64,000 bases of DNA. Source: RGIG8775 sp045537235. Its GTDB lineage: Bacteria > Bacillota > Clostridia > Oscillospirales > CAG-272. The position numbers and the translations under genes were made by a program. Position 1 is the stretch's first letter. The number at the start of each line of letters is the position of its first letter. Where the stretch lies: assembly GCA_045537235.1 (NCBI GenBank), contig JAZSPB010000125.1, positions 14,995-78,994 of the forward strand, read 5' to 3'. Positions 34,950 to 42,187 of the stretch are shown here, in pieces. The notes beneath the pieces were generated by a model. That model did no database searches, was not told where the DNA came from, and worked only from the letters and a program-made list of their open reading frames with translations.

Positions 34950-35227
34950 TCCTCCACCTCCTCGGTCAAAATCTCCCGTATGCCCTCATCGCAAAGAAAA
35001 CCTTCCACAGCCTCTTCGTCTTCCACGCCAATTCCGTATTCGTCTCGCATGATCTCCAAAAGACACGCCTCGCAAAGGTCTGTTCCAACATAACGATATA
35101 GCAAGTCAAACTCATCCCCACACCCATCGCATATCAGATGCGGTACATGAAGAAGCGGGCAAGAGCGCCCTCGGCAAGGATATCCCGGCGCATCGCAACC
35201 GCAACATTCGTTTTCGTATCGAATCAT
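34946..35227 (-). CDS. Zinc-finger early phage protein
   Basis: 93 residues. Many Cys in pairs: CCGCDAPGYPC, CPLLHV, CDGCGDEF, CEACLLEI, a probable double zinc finger; acidic C-terminus. ATGA overlaps at both ends. Function unknown. Confidence 0.7.
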   Translation of the reverse strand: MIRYENECCGCDAPGYPCRGRSCPLLHVPHLICDGCGDEFDLLYRYVGTDLCEACLLEIMRDEYGIGVEDEEAVEGFLCDEGIREILTEEVEE

Positions 35228-35394
35228 ATCAGCGGATGTTTTTCTTCAATACGCTCGAGCTTTCGAATGGTACGCAGAATAACCTTCTGCTTCTTGAGTA
35301 GCCCATAATAATATCGCGTGTATGTAAGATCGTGCCCCTCATGGTAAGCGATATCCTCTTCGACTCGAGAAAGCAATTTTTTAAGTTCTTCCAT
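35224..35394 (-). CDS. 56-residue helical phage protein
   Basis: MEELKKLLSRVEEDIAYHEG and onward: 56 residues, mostly one or two helices with a Tyr-rich turn (YTRYYYG). GGGAAAAAG precedes ATG 35394; the stop overlaps the next start (ATGA). Too short for many callers. Confidence 0.65.
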   Translation of the reverse strand: MEELKKLLSRVEEDIAYHEGHDLTYTRYYYGLLKKQKVILRTIRKLERIEEKHPLI

Positions 35395-35626
35395 CTTTTT
35401 CCCTCCTATATCTCTTAATTCTTTTTATGTGAATACTCTTGGTCTCTTCAACCGTTCTCTTCTCTTCTTTTTTTAGCTCATCATACCTTAACGTACAGTG
35501 ATACGAGCAAAACCAACGCATCCCATCACGCCAAGCATGAAACGGTGCCGAAATAAAATGCTTACCGCAAACATGGCATACCTTCTCCCAAGCGGCAGTT
35601 TCTCTCTCAAAATCGCTTTTCCTCAT
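35381..35626 (-). CDS. Small zinc-finger phage protein
   Basis: 81 residues. CHVCGKHFISAPFHAW and WFCSYHC form a C-C/C-C or C-C/C-H finger (residues 17-43). Basic, Lys/Arg-rich C-terminus suggests nucleic-acid contact. ATGA overlap with the upstream gene. Confidence 0.65.
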   Translation of the reverse strand: MRKSDFERETAAWEKVCHVCGKHFISAPFHAWRDGMRWFCSYHCTLRYDELKKEEKRTVEETKSIHIKRIKRYRREKDGRT

Positions 35627-35955
35627 ACCACCGACACCTCGACTCCGATCTCATCGTCAAATGCCTCCACATCGACTCCAATATCGCGAAGCTTCTTTTT
35701 TACAAGCCATTCGGTGTCATCGTGGCTGTCCATTTCGTAGTATTGCTGAAGCTGTCGGATGGCGGGAGCAAATTCACGGTTAAGTCTCGTCAAGCGCACA
35801 GGACCATATCCCTCTTTCTCATGAAGGTACCAAAGCACCAGTGCCATAATGTTATGTGCAAGCTCGGGAACCTGCTTTGCAATCTGATCATTGAGTTCTC
35901 GATTCATAGCCTCCCGCTGCATCGCCGTCAACTTGCCGGGAATAATCGCCTTCAT
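35623..35955 (-). CDS. Helical early phage protein
   Basis: 110 residues, all-helical, no Cys pairs. MQREAMNRELNDQI and ALVLWYLHEKEGYG suggest a small dimerising protein; C-terminus acidic. Starts 6 bases after the helicase-methyltransferase stop (AAAGGAGCATGACACG before ATG 35955). Unknown function. Confidence 0.65.
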   Translation of the reverse strand: MKAIIPGKLTAMQREAMNRELNDQIAKQVPELAHNIMALVLWYLHEKEGYGPVRLTRLNREFAPAIRQLQQYYEMDSHDDTEWLVKKKLRDIGVDVEAFDDEIGVEVSVV

Positions 35956-35961
35956 ATCGTG

Positions 35962-38472
35962 TCATGCTCCTTTCTCATCAATCAGATCAAACAAAGTCGG
36001 AGTATCCATATCGTCCTCCGCTGCCTTCAAATACCCAACACCGTCACGGAAATAATCGGGATTCAACTCCACACCATATCCCCGCCGCCGCATTTTGACC
36101 GCCGTCATCGGCACCGTCATAAGACCACCAAAAGGATCCAGCACAAGATCGCCCTCGTTGGAGTACCGCCCAATGATGCGCTCCACGATATCAAGTTGAA
36201 GGGGACAGACGTGCATCTGCATCTTTCGCCGCGACTGCGTACTGTTGAGTGTCCGCATACGGTTGATGTCATCCCACACCATGTCCGACCATGACGCAGG
36301 TGCTACCACCATGAAAGTCGCCGGCAATTTCCCCTCGGCATCCAACGTCTTGGCCAGCGCAACGTGTTCCTCGTAGTCATAGACCGTATCACGGCTGTAT
36401 TGGGAGTAGAGCTTCTGCAACCGACTCACGTCTGCCCCAAAGAGCTCGTCCTTTGTGATCAGCCGATCGCCTGACGAACGCCAGTATGCGTGCGCGTCGA
36501 TCTGCCACTGCGCCCGTGTGTAGTCCTCCTTGGACTTGCTCACAGGCTCGTCCGCATATGCCTTGGACGTGTCGCTCGGCAACTTGCGGAACAAGAGAAT
36601 ATACTCGGGGCAACCAACTCCCATCTTGGTTCCGTCCTTGCACTGCTCCGACCACCCGAGACGGTAGGTCTGATTGTTTTCCCTCACCACGTCGGTCAAA
36701 ACGCAAATGCGCCCCATGTACCGAAATCCGTGCTTGAGAAAATGAAATACCGTCATGTCGGAAAACGGGTCAACCGTCGGCATCCCATCCCCCGTGGCAT
36801 TGCCAAAGAGGATCCTGTCCTTGACATGGATAGCCGCTACCCGTCCCGGTTTGAGTACGCGCAACAGTTCGGGGGTCAGATAGTCCATCTGCTCAAAGAA
36901 TCGGTCGTTGTCGTCATTATGCCCGAAATCGTTGTAGGATGGCGTATATTCGTAATGGTTGCTGAAAGGAATAGACGTATGAATCAAATCCACACTGTTG
37001 TCCGCCATACCGCGAACCTCAAGAATGCAGTCGTTGTTGACCGCCACAAAATTCTCTCCTCTGACTTCCACGCGTTTCACTCCTATACTTCTCTGCATTT
37101 TCTTGACCAGCTCGTCGGTGTAGATGCCGTACTTTTTCACGATCTCCCGCATCCGCTCGGTCTGCTCGTTGTGGCGCTTCCACTTGGCAAGAAGCTCGTC
37201 AAGAATGTTCTGTTCGTTCTCCGTGTAAATGATGTCAATCACAACCTCATGCTTTTGCAAAAAGCGGTAAATGCGGTGGATCGCCTGAATAAAATCGTTG
37301 AACTTGTAGTCAACACCCACAAAGATCGCGCGATGGCAGTGCCGCTGGAAATTGCACCCCTGCCCGCTGATCTCCTTCTTGGTGGCAAGATATTGGATGC
37401 GACCGTGGGCAAAGTCAATCACCCTCTGCTCCTTGACCTCCACATCCTGCGCACCGTATACCTCCACACTCTCGGGAAGCGCTCGCTTGATTGCTCGCCT
37501 CTCATCCTCAAGATCGTGCCAAAGGATAAAATGCGCCTCGGGATCCTCCCGAACGATCTCCATCATTTTGCCAATCCGCACGTCGATGCTGTCCCTCTTC
37601 TCCCGCGCCGCCTCGGTAAGCCCCGCACCGGCGTTGGCAAACATGGTCAACTGTCCGTCGCGATCCTCTGTGATAGCATTGACCGTACTCACGCGGTGAT
37701 AATTCACGCGGAGAGGGGGCAGATCATACCCCGTCGCATCGAATCCGAGATCGGCGGGCGAGGAAAGAAAGAAGGCCCATGTGGAGACCCACAGCCAAAA
37801 CTCCTCTTCCTTGTGCGGATAGATGGTCAGATTGTTGGCCTTGGTGCTGTCCCGCTGAAAGAACCGCGTGAGTGCCTGCCCCGTGTCCATAACCTCAAGG
37901 AATCCCGCATAGTGGATCAGTTCCTTGTATTTGTTGGGGTCGGGCGTCGCCGTTGCCACCAGCTTGTACGGCACCCCGCGGAACTTGTCAAGAAAGGTCT
38001 GGTAAGTTTTGGAGCCAAACGACCGAAGTACACTGGCCTCGTCAAGGCAACACGCAACAAAGGAAGTAAGATCAATGTCTCCGTCGCGCACGCGCTCATA
38101 GTTAGTGATCATAACAGAATCACAGCAAGCATCTGCCTCCGCTTGCGTAGTTATATAAGGAGGAGGTGCCATACCAAGCAAATGCTCCGCATCCTCGCGA
38201 AATTCCTGCTTTACCCCAAGAGGAATCACAATAAGAGCCTTTCCGCCCACCTTCTCGGTCACAATGCGGCAATACTCCAACTGTTGCGCCGTCTTGCCAA
38301 GTCCAAAAGCCTCAAAGAGCGCTCGACGTCCGCCCTTCACCGCCCATTGAACGGCCAGCTTCTGATGAGGCAACAACGCATCATTGATTTCGTCAAGTTC
38401 AACATCAAAGCCCGACAAAGGCGCACTTACAGCCTTGGACTCTAAAAAATTGTCATAAGACCTTTCCAACAT
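35962..38472 (-). CDS. Fused SF2 helicase - DNA methyltransferase
   Basis: 836 residues. N-terminal helicase: Walker A FGLGKT (residues 56-61), motif II LDEAS (143-147), motif III TATPDP, and a C-terminal helicase half with ATKKEISGQG and QAIHRIYRF. Residues about 470-836 are an amino-methyltransferase: motif IV is TSIPFSN rather than the usual SPPY, followed by EYTPSYNDFGHN, and motif I is DPFGGLMT near residue 785. It probably methylates phage DNA during replication. GAGAGGTGATCT precedes ATG 38472. Fusions of this shape occur in gut phages. Confidence 0.85.
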   Translation of the reverse strand: MLERSYDNFLESKAVSAPLSGFDVELDEINDALLPHQKLAVQWAVKGGRRALFEAFGLGKTAQQLEYCRIVTEKVGGKALIVIPLGVKQEFREDAEHLLGMAPPPYITTQAEADACCDSVMITNYERVRDGDIDLTSFVACCLDEASVLRSFGSKTYQTFLDKFRGVPYKLVATATPDPNKYKELIHYAGFLEVMDTGQALTRFFQRDSTKANNLTIYPHKEEEFWLWVSTWAFFLSSPADLGFDATGYDLPPLRVNYHRVSTVNAITEDRDGQLTMFANAGAGLTEAAREKRDSIDVRIGKMMEIVREDPEAHFILWHDLEDERRAIKRALPESVEVYGAQDVEVKEQRVIDFAHGRIQYLATKKEISGQGCNFQRHCHRAIFVGVDYKFNDFIQAIHRIYRFLQKHEVVIDIIYTENEQNILDELLAKWKRHNEQTERMREIVKKYGIYTDELVKKMQRSIGVKRVEVRGENFVAVNNDCILEVRGMADNSVDLIHTSIPFSNHYEYTPSYNDFGHNDDNDRFFEQMDYLTPELLRVLKPGRVAAIHVKDRILFGNATGDGMPTVDPFSDMTVFHFLKHGFRYMGRICVLTDVVRENNQTYRLGWSEQCKDGTKMGVGCPEYILLFRKLPSDTSKAYADEPVSKSKEDYTRAQWQIDAHAYWRSSGDRLITKDELFGADVSRLQKLYSQYSRDTVYDYEEHVALAKTLDAEGKLPATFMVVAPASWSDMVWDDINRMRTLNSTQSRRKMQMHVCPLQLDIVERIIGRYSNEGDLVLDPFGGLMTVPMTAVKMRRRGYGVELNPDYFRDGVGYLKAAEDDMDTPTLFDLIDEKGA

Positions 38473-38475
38473 AGA

Positions 38476-39126
38476 TCACCTCTCAAAAAAGCTCTTAAAA
38501 ACCTCACTCCGATATTGCCCCCGAGTCATCTCGATCAGCTCCCCGACCGTGTATGACTCCTTGATCTCCCGGAGCCCGCTCACAAACTGCTCCGTCCCCG
38601 CGCGGCAAGCTCCTGTGATCACTCGGTACATGGTCTTTGCCTCTTCGGCAGTAACCACCGTCTCCTGAGTATATCCCCGGTATTGCTCCGCCCCGCGCTC
38701 CTTCGCCTTTTTGAACTCAATATCCGCAACACCGTCGCGAAAGTTTTTACAATGCGCATAATTCTCACCATCAAAAAGAACATTTTTCCCTTTGATCCGT
38801 CCCACATAATATGTATAATCCCCGATCTTTTTGGCCTTCTTAATATGCGTCAAGATACCATCACAATAAATATATCTCCCCTCAACAAAATCCCCATCCT
38901 TCAGTTTTTTATATTCCTTGGGATTTGTGATTTTGGTGCCGCTCAAATCGAGCCAGTCGCCTACCGTCAAGCCTGCGGGGAGGCTGGTGATTGGGGTGTT
39001 GCTCAAATCGAGCCCGCCGCCTACCGTCAAGTCTGCGGGGAGGCTGGTGATCTGCGTGCCGCTCAAATCGAGCTTGCCATTATTGGCTTTCATCTTCTCA
39101 TTCAACTGTTCAAGTGTGTATTCCAT
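38476..39126 (-). CDS. Leucine-rich-repeat phage protein
   Basis: 216 residues. Residues 18-70 hold two complete and one partial 20-residue leucine-rich repeat (LDLSGTQITSLPADLTVGGG), coded by a 60-bp tandem DNA repeat (38,941-39,060). The remaining 145 residues are unrelated: beta-rich with EGRYIYCDGILTHIKK and a helical C-terminus. Such proteins are common in gut phage early regions; role unknown. GGAGAAAGTAAG precedes ATG 39126. Confidence 0.75.
   Translation of the reverse strand: MEYTLEQLNEKMKANNGKLDLSGTQITSLPADLTVGGGLDLSNTPITSLPAGLTVGDWLDLSGTKITNPKEYKKLKDGDFVEGRYIYCDGILTHIKKAKKIGDYTYYVGRIKGKNVLFDGENYAHCKNFRDGVADIEFKKAKERGAEQYRGYTQETVVTAEEAKTMYRVITGACRAGTEQFVSGLREIKESYTVGELIEMTRGQYRSEVFKSFFER
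38941..39080. repeat. 60-bp tandem repeat inside the LRR gene
   Basis: GCTCAAATCGAGCC recurs at 38,941, 39,001 and 39,061 (60-bp spacing), giving two full units and one partial one. Each unit codes one LRR of 20 residues, so copy-number change keeps frame. Confidence 0.8.
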
Positions 39127-39160
39127 CTTACTTTCTCCGATTCCTAAAACTTTTCCTAAC

Positions 39161-39349
39161 TCATTTCACCAACGCATCCATAGATTCCTCGAGCACCGAG
39201 GAAAGGCTAATAAGAGTAGGAACAGACGGAACTTTCAATCCCGTTTCAAAATAATGAAGCGCAACCTGCGAAATACCAATCAGATCAGCAACCTCTTTTT
39301 GAGAAAATCCCTTTTTCTCTCTTGCCTTTTTCAAATTCTCGCAAAGCAA
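39161..39349 (-). CDS. XRE-family HTH regulator
   Basis: 62 residues, TTG start at 39349 behind GGAGGAAAG. KGFSQKEVADLIGISQVALHYFETG is the classical phage HTH (residues 13-37). Probably Cro-like or an early-gene regulator. Start codon and spacing are less certain than the fold. Confidence 0.65.
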   Translation of the reverse strand: MLCENLKKAREKKGFSQKEVADLIGISQVALHYFETGLKVPSVPTLISLSSVLEESMDALVK

Positions 39350-39415
39350 ATTAACTTTCCTCCATTAAACACTTTACTTTCTCTCGCAGCCATTATCATT
39401 TCGTTTGCTACACTT

Positions 39416-39529
39416 CTAATGTCCCAAAGCAATTAAAAATGCGACGACACTAACGATAAATGCTGTTGCGGAGAGGATGCAATTTACAACGAGCAAAACA
39501 TCACAGATTTTTTCTAAAGTTTTTTTCAT
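39416..39529 (-). CDS. Small single-span membrane protein
   Basis: 37 residues from ATG 39529 (MKKTLEKICDVLLVV), with GGAGGAGG upstream. One membrane helix (residues 9-35). A longer frame from 39601 gives 61 residues with a charged N-terminus and is possible. Function unknown. Confidence 0.5.
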   Translation of the reverse strand: MKKTLEKICDVLLVVNCILSATAFIVSVVAFLIALGH

Positions 39530-39580
39530 AAGCCTCCTCCATTCATCACGGTTATATTTTCTTTTAGCTTCAAAAGGTAC

Positions 39581-39609
39581 TTGAAAAACCAGTTTCCCCA
39601 TGTTAGAAT
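39581..39609 (+). promoter_or_regulatory. Plus-strand promoter of the 39.66 kb gene
   Basis: TTGAAA (39581-39586), 17-base spacer, TAGAAT (39604-39609), with TG one base before the -10. It drives a gene facing against the early operon. Confidence 0.7.
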
Positions 39610-39657
39610 AAACCCAACGCTATTGCCGTAGCGATTTCTGATGAAGGGGGTGGAAAT

Positions 39658-39837
39658 GTGGAAAAACTCAATCAATGCGGCGAGGAATTGAAGTTCCTCT
39701 TGTCCGTTACAAAAACTGTAAGTGTCGGGTCCTATAATCTTGATGACTATCTGCAAAAAGGCTACAAGATTATCGGAGTGGAACAGACCAAAGATTGCGA
39801 CGGACTTATCTCATTGAATTTCGTTGTTGCAAAATAA
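39658..39837 (+). CDS. 59-residue plus-strand protein, unknown
   Basis: GTG start at 39658 behind AGGGGGTGGAAAT; MEKLNQCGEELKFLLS..., 59 residues, mostly beta with one helix; no Cys pair or membrane helix. It has its own promoter (39581-39609) and terminator (39848-39877) and is antisense to the early operon between two phage genes. A counter-oriented moron expressed in the prophage state is plausible. Function unknown. Confidence 0.7.
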   Translation: MEKLNQCGEELKFLLSVTKTVSVGSYNLDDYLQKGYKIIGVEQTKDCDGLISLNFVVAK

Positions 39838-39847
39838 CGATCTTCGC

Positions 39848-39880
39848 AAGCAGGAGGGCTTTATGCTTCTCCTGCTTTTT
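39848..39880 (+). terminator. Intrinsic terminator after the 39.66 kb gene
   Basis: Stem AAGCAGGAG (39848-39856) / CTCCTGCTT (39869-39877), then TTTCTTT. It overlaps the 3' end of the opposing minus-strand gene. T-run suits the plus strand only. Confidence 0.8.
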
Positions 39881-40049
39881 CTTTCATCCGTTCCCGTTCC
39901 AAGCGAATCATTCGCTCGGAAAGACCGTAAACCTTATCCGCGGATTCGATAAATTCCTTGCGCAAGTCATCCGGAAGATCAAGACCTTGCAAACCCATAT
40001 CTTTCAAGTCCTGCGCATATCCAACAAGCGTTTTTGCAGAAATAATCAT
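39861..40049 (-). CDS. Small early phage protein
   Basis: 62 residues from ATG 40049 (MIISAKTLVGYAQD) with GGAGGAACGAA. Helical and charged, with YGLSERMIRLERERM at the C-terminus. It follows the ImmA/IrrE-like gene closely, so it is probably co-transcribed. Unknown function. Confidence 0.6.
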   Translation of the reverse strand: MIISAKTLVGYAQDLKDMGLQGLDLPDDLRKEFIESADKVYGLSERMIRLERERMKEKAGEA

Positions 40050-40059
40050 TTCGTTCCTC

Positions 40060-40614
40060 CTACTCAAAAAACTTTTCCCAATGAAAGCCGAGAACCTCGG
40101 CTATTTTTTCTAATAATTCCTCAACAGAGAGTCCTCTTTTATGCGCGTAATATTTCATTGCACTTTCAACACATATTTTGGACACCCCAAAATGTTCAGC
40201 CAGCAATTCAAAAACAGATTCAATTTCATGCTCTCTTACTTCATTTGGGAACATTTCTTGAAAAAGAAAGTATTGCCGAATTAGCTTGTTCTCTGGTAGA
40301 AGCGCCCTATAAGACCACTCATTCGCAATCCTTTCGCATTCCTGCTCAAAGGTTCCAAACTCGGTATTTTCTTTATAATTATAAAATGTTCCTGTCATAC
40401 AATGACCAAGCTCATGTGCAAGAAGTTCGCTTTCTGTCCTACCGTTCCATTTTGACGGATCGGATATCATAATCGCCATGGAACCGTCGGGAGAACATAC
40501 CGAAAGCGCCTTCGTCTCTTTCGGTATGTTTATTGGGAGCATTCTCATAAAACTTTCACCAAAGATAGCAATCCCTTTTCTATTGGCATACTTGCGTAAT
40601 GTTTCAACAGTCAT
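40060..40614 (-). CDS. ImmA/IrrE-type metallopeptidase
   Basis: 184 residues. LLAHELGHCMTG (residues 65-76) carries HExxH, and ECERIANEWSYRALLP downstream gives the third ligand helix and the ANxFAxxLLMP-like motif of ImmA/IrrE peptidases. Such proteins cleave XRE repressors and induce mobile elements. The N-terminus has a small predicted winged-helix-like start. It sits in the early operon with three XRE genes (39.2, 41.8 and 42.2 kb), any of which could be the target. TAATG overlap with the upstream gene. Confidence 0.85.
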   Translation of the reverse strand: MTVETLRKYANRKGIAIFGESFMRMLPINIPKETKALSVCSPDGSMAIMISDPSKWNGRTESELLAHELGHCMTGTFYNYKENTEFGTFEQECERIANEWSYRALLPENKLIRQYFLFQEMFPNEVREHEIESVFELLAEHFGVSKICVESAMKYYAHKRGLSVEELLEKIAEVLGFHWEKFFE

Positions 40615-40922
40615 TATGATCCATCACCTTCTCCTTCCTTGTTTTGCGTCGCCCTCTTATATTCAAGATAGGCTTCATACATCCCTGCTCTCCTACCAAT
40701 TTCCATATCTGGCAATTCGACGATATTCTTGAGCGCTTTCGCAGACTCGCTCGCACAGTTTTCCAACTTGGATATACAAAAACAAAGCTCCGCTGTGCAA
40801 AAATTCAACTCCGCCCTTTTCTCATTGGTTTTTCGTTCCAACATTTTAATATCTTCAATACACATCATCGCCCTTCGGCTTATGGCTTCTATTGTAGAAA
40901 CTATTATATTTTCATCATTCAT
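40614..40922 (-). CDS. Helical early protein, unknown
   Basis: 102 residues from ATG 40922. Charged helical protein with four Cys (FCTAELCFCISKLENC). It is followed by the peptidase gene with an overlapping stop/start. Function unknown. Confidence 0.6.
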   Translation of the reverse strand: MNDENIIVSTIEAISRRAMMCIEDIKMLERKTNEKRAELNFCTAELCFCISKLENCASESAKALKNIVELPDMEIGRRAGMYEAYLEYKRATQNKEGEGDGS

Positions 40923-41023
40923 GGTCAATTATCCTCTTTCGCAACGCAATTTGTAAACTTGGCCGTCTCCACAGGGCAATTTCTAACACCAGCTCCGACA
41001 AGCCATAATACTCATCCGTGCTC

Positions 41024-41052
41024 TTGACCTTTTTCACGCCTTGTGATATAAT
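41024..41052 (+). promoter_or_regulatory. Plus-strand promoter of the 41.09 kb gene
   Basis: TTGACC (41024-41029), 17-base spacer, TATAAT (41047-41052) with TG-A before the -10 (extended). Strong consensus, facing against the early operon. Confidence 0.8.
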
Positions 41053-41086
41053 TTTATTAAACTTTTTCTCTTGTGAGGTATCTATT

Positions 41087-41560
41087 ATGGATTGGGACTT
41101 AGATTTGACAGATATTATCGTTGCTTTATTTTCGGCACTTGGTGTTGCAGCAAACGCACTCTTTACATACTTTAGAACCAATAAGCAAAGCAAGCAAAGA
41201 CAACAGAAAGAATCGGAAGAGCGCCGATTCGAAGCAATACTAAACTATCTGACGAGTGCAAATCATTTCCTCGAAAATTTATCTTATAGTTCGTATACCT
41301 CTTTTTCAAAATCCGCGGCTACAATTTTAATGTATCTGCCGAACGAATACAAAGACAAAACCAAAGCATTGAACAAGCAAATTAAATTCATCAAAGATCA
41401 TCCTAACAATAAAAACGGTGCTTTTTACAGCTCTCAATACGAGGTAAACAAAGCTAAAGCCATGCTTGATGATCTTACAGACGTTCTTGGTAACCTCATC
41501 CCAAAACCACCTACTGTTAGGGTAAAAAACCTAACCAAATCATCCACAAAAGAGCACTGA
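41087..41560 (+). CDS. Single-span membrane protein, prophage moron
   Basis: 157 residues from ATG 41087 behind GAGGTATCTATT; the frame opens earlier but without a site. Residues 6-26 form one membrane helix (LTDIIVALFSALGVAANALFTYF) after a short acidic N-terminus, then a charged coiled coil (KQSKQRQQKESEERR) and a soluble helical domain. It has its own extended -10 promoter and is antisense to the minus-strand operon. Position next to the repressor and promoter strength suggest expression in the lysogen, for example superinfection exclusion. Function is inferred. Confidence 0.7.
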   Translation: MDWDLDLTDIIVALFSALGVAANALFTYFRTNKQSKQRQQKESEERRFEAILNYLTSANHFLENLSYSSYTSFSKSAATILMYLPNEYKDKTKALNKQIKFIKDHPNNKNGAFYSSQYEVNKAKAMLDDLTDVLGNLIPKPPTVRVKNLTKSSTKEH

Positions 41561-41693
41561 AATACAGTATCGTAATTTTCCAAAAGAACAGCCTATCTTG
41601 TTTTTCATCTGAGACTGCCAATTTTCCCATAAACAAAAACAATATTCCGTATAAACTAAACCAACAGGTAATCAAAAAGAATAACTTTACCAT
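41517..41693 (-). CDS. Small two-span membrane protein
   Basis: 58 residues, ATG 41693 behind AGGAGGAAAAG. Two hydrophobic helices (MVKLFFLITCWFSLYG and KITILYFSALLWMIW). Its 3' end overlaps the opposing 41.09 kb gene by 44 bases. It follows the Cro-like gene in the direction of transcription. Function unknown. Confidence 0.6.
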   Translation of the reverse strand: MVKLFFLITCWFSLYGILFLFMGKLAVSDEKQDRLFFWKITILYFSALLWMIWLGFLP

Positions 41694-41737
41694 TCTTTTC
41701 CTCCTATCTTGACCGCTTGGCGCTCACTCAAAAAATG

Positions 41738-41748
41738 CACGAAGCGTG
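41738..41748. promoter_or_regulatory. CAC-N5-GTG operator copy (outer)
   Basis: CACGAAGCGTG, same pattern as the switch operators, just after the Cro-like gene's stop codon. Its distance from the switch (about 300 bp) could support looping, or it may be chance. Confidence 0.4.
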
Positions 41749-41751
41749 TAG

Positions 41752-41958
41752 TTAACTCGCAAAAAAAATAACATCAACCGAAGTATTAAAATGCTTTGCT
41801 AACGCCATCTTAATGTTGTCGTTAGGTATTCTTCGCCCCGTTTCATACATACCAAGCGCCGATATTGATATACCTACCGCCTCAGCAACCTCTTTCAATG
41901 TCTTATTGCCACGAAGCTCCTTAAGTCTCAATCCTATTACCTTCTTATCCACATGCAT
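41752..41958 (-). CDS. Cro-like XRE regulator
   Basis: 68 residues from about ATG 41958 (MHVDKKVIG), with GGAGG two bases upstream (a GTG two codons on has better spacing). LKEVAEAVGISISALGMYETG is the HTH; the rest matches small XRE proteins. Divergent from the CI-like repressor and first gene of the minus-strand early transcript. It probably competes with CI at the shared operators. Flanked by CAC-N5-GTG sites. Confidence 0.75.
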   Translation of the reverse strand: MHVDKKVIGLRLKELRGNKTLKEVAEAVGISISALGMYETGRRIPNDNIKMALAKHFNTSVDVIFFAS

Positions 41959-42012
41959 ATCCTCCTTCCTTAGCTTTGTCGATTTATTAGTGCTACCACG
42001 ACGCACGCAGTA

Positions 42013-42023
42013 CACGAATTGTG
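42013..42023. promoter_or_regulatory. CAC-N5-GTG operator copy
   Basis: CACGAATTGTG, 8-18 bases downstream of the minus-strand early -10. Blocks early transcription if bound. Confidence 0.6.
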
Positions 42024-42030
42024 CAGTTCC

Positions 42031-42059
42031 ATTTTACACACTTCGTGCAGTTTTGTCAA
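42031..42059 (-). promoter_or_regulatory. Early (PR-like) promoter with operator in its spacer
   Basis: Minus strand: TTGACA (42054-42059), 17-base spacer, TAAAAT (42031-42036). The spacer contains CACACTTCGTG (42037-42047), so a bound repressor would block RNA polymerase directly. Drives the Cro-like gene and probably the whole early operon. Confidence 0.85.
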
Positions 42060-42089
42060 GCCTTTTTTTGTGTTTTCTCCGCTTTTTTG

Positions 42090-42100
42090 CACTTTTTGTG
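42090..42100. promoter_or_regulatory. CAC-N5-GTG operator copy (between promoters)
   Basis: CACTTTTTGTG lies between the divergent promoters, 37 bp from one neighbour operator and 40 bp from the other. Third site of the switch. Confidence 0.55.
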
Positions 42101-42128
42101 AAATTTACACAAAACGAGATGTTTTTTA

Positions 42129-42157
42129 TTGACTTTTTTCACATTTCGTGATAAAAT
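42129..42157 (+). promoter_or_regulatory. Repressor (PRM-like) promoter with operator in its spacer
   Basis: TTGACT (42129-42134), 17-base spacer, TAAAAT (42152-42157) with TG before the -10. The spacer carries CACATTTCGTG (42140-42150), so the repressor can shut off its own gene. Confidence 0.85.
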
Positions 42158-42187
42158 CAAGACGATTAGCATACGGAGGTAATTCAA

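Noticed and set aside
36490..38445. Plus-strand open frame of 651 codons
   Set aside because: Antisense of the helicase-methyltransferase gene; no ribosome site, no recognisable domain, codons mirror the real gene.
38941..39080. Tandem repeat as a possible CRISPR array
   Set aside because: Units are contiguous and coding, with no unique spacers.
39350..39410. 22-codon minus-strand frame before the XRE gene
   Set aside because: Plausible frame (MAARESKVFNGG) but overlaps the XRE start and has no clear ribosome site.
40915..41037. Minus-strand 40-codon frame from GTG 41037
   Set aside because: No usable ribosome site, and it lies over the strong plus-strand promoter of the 41.09 kb gene.
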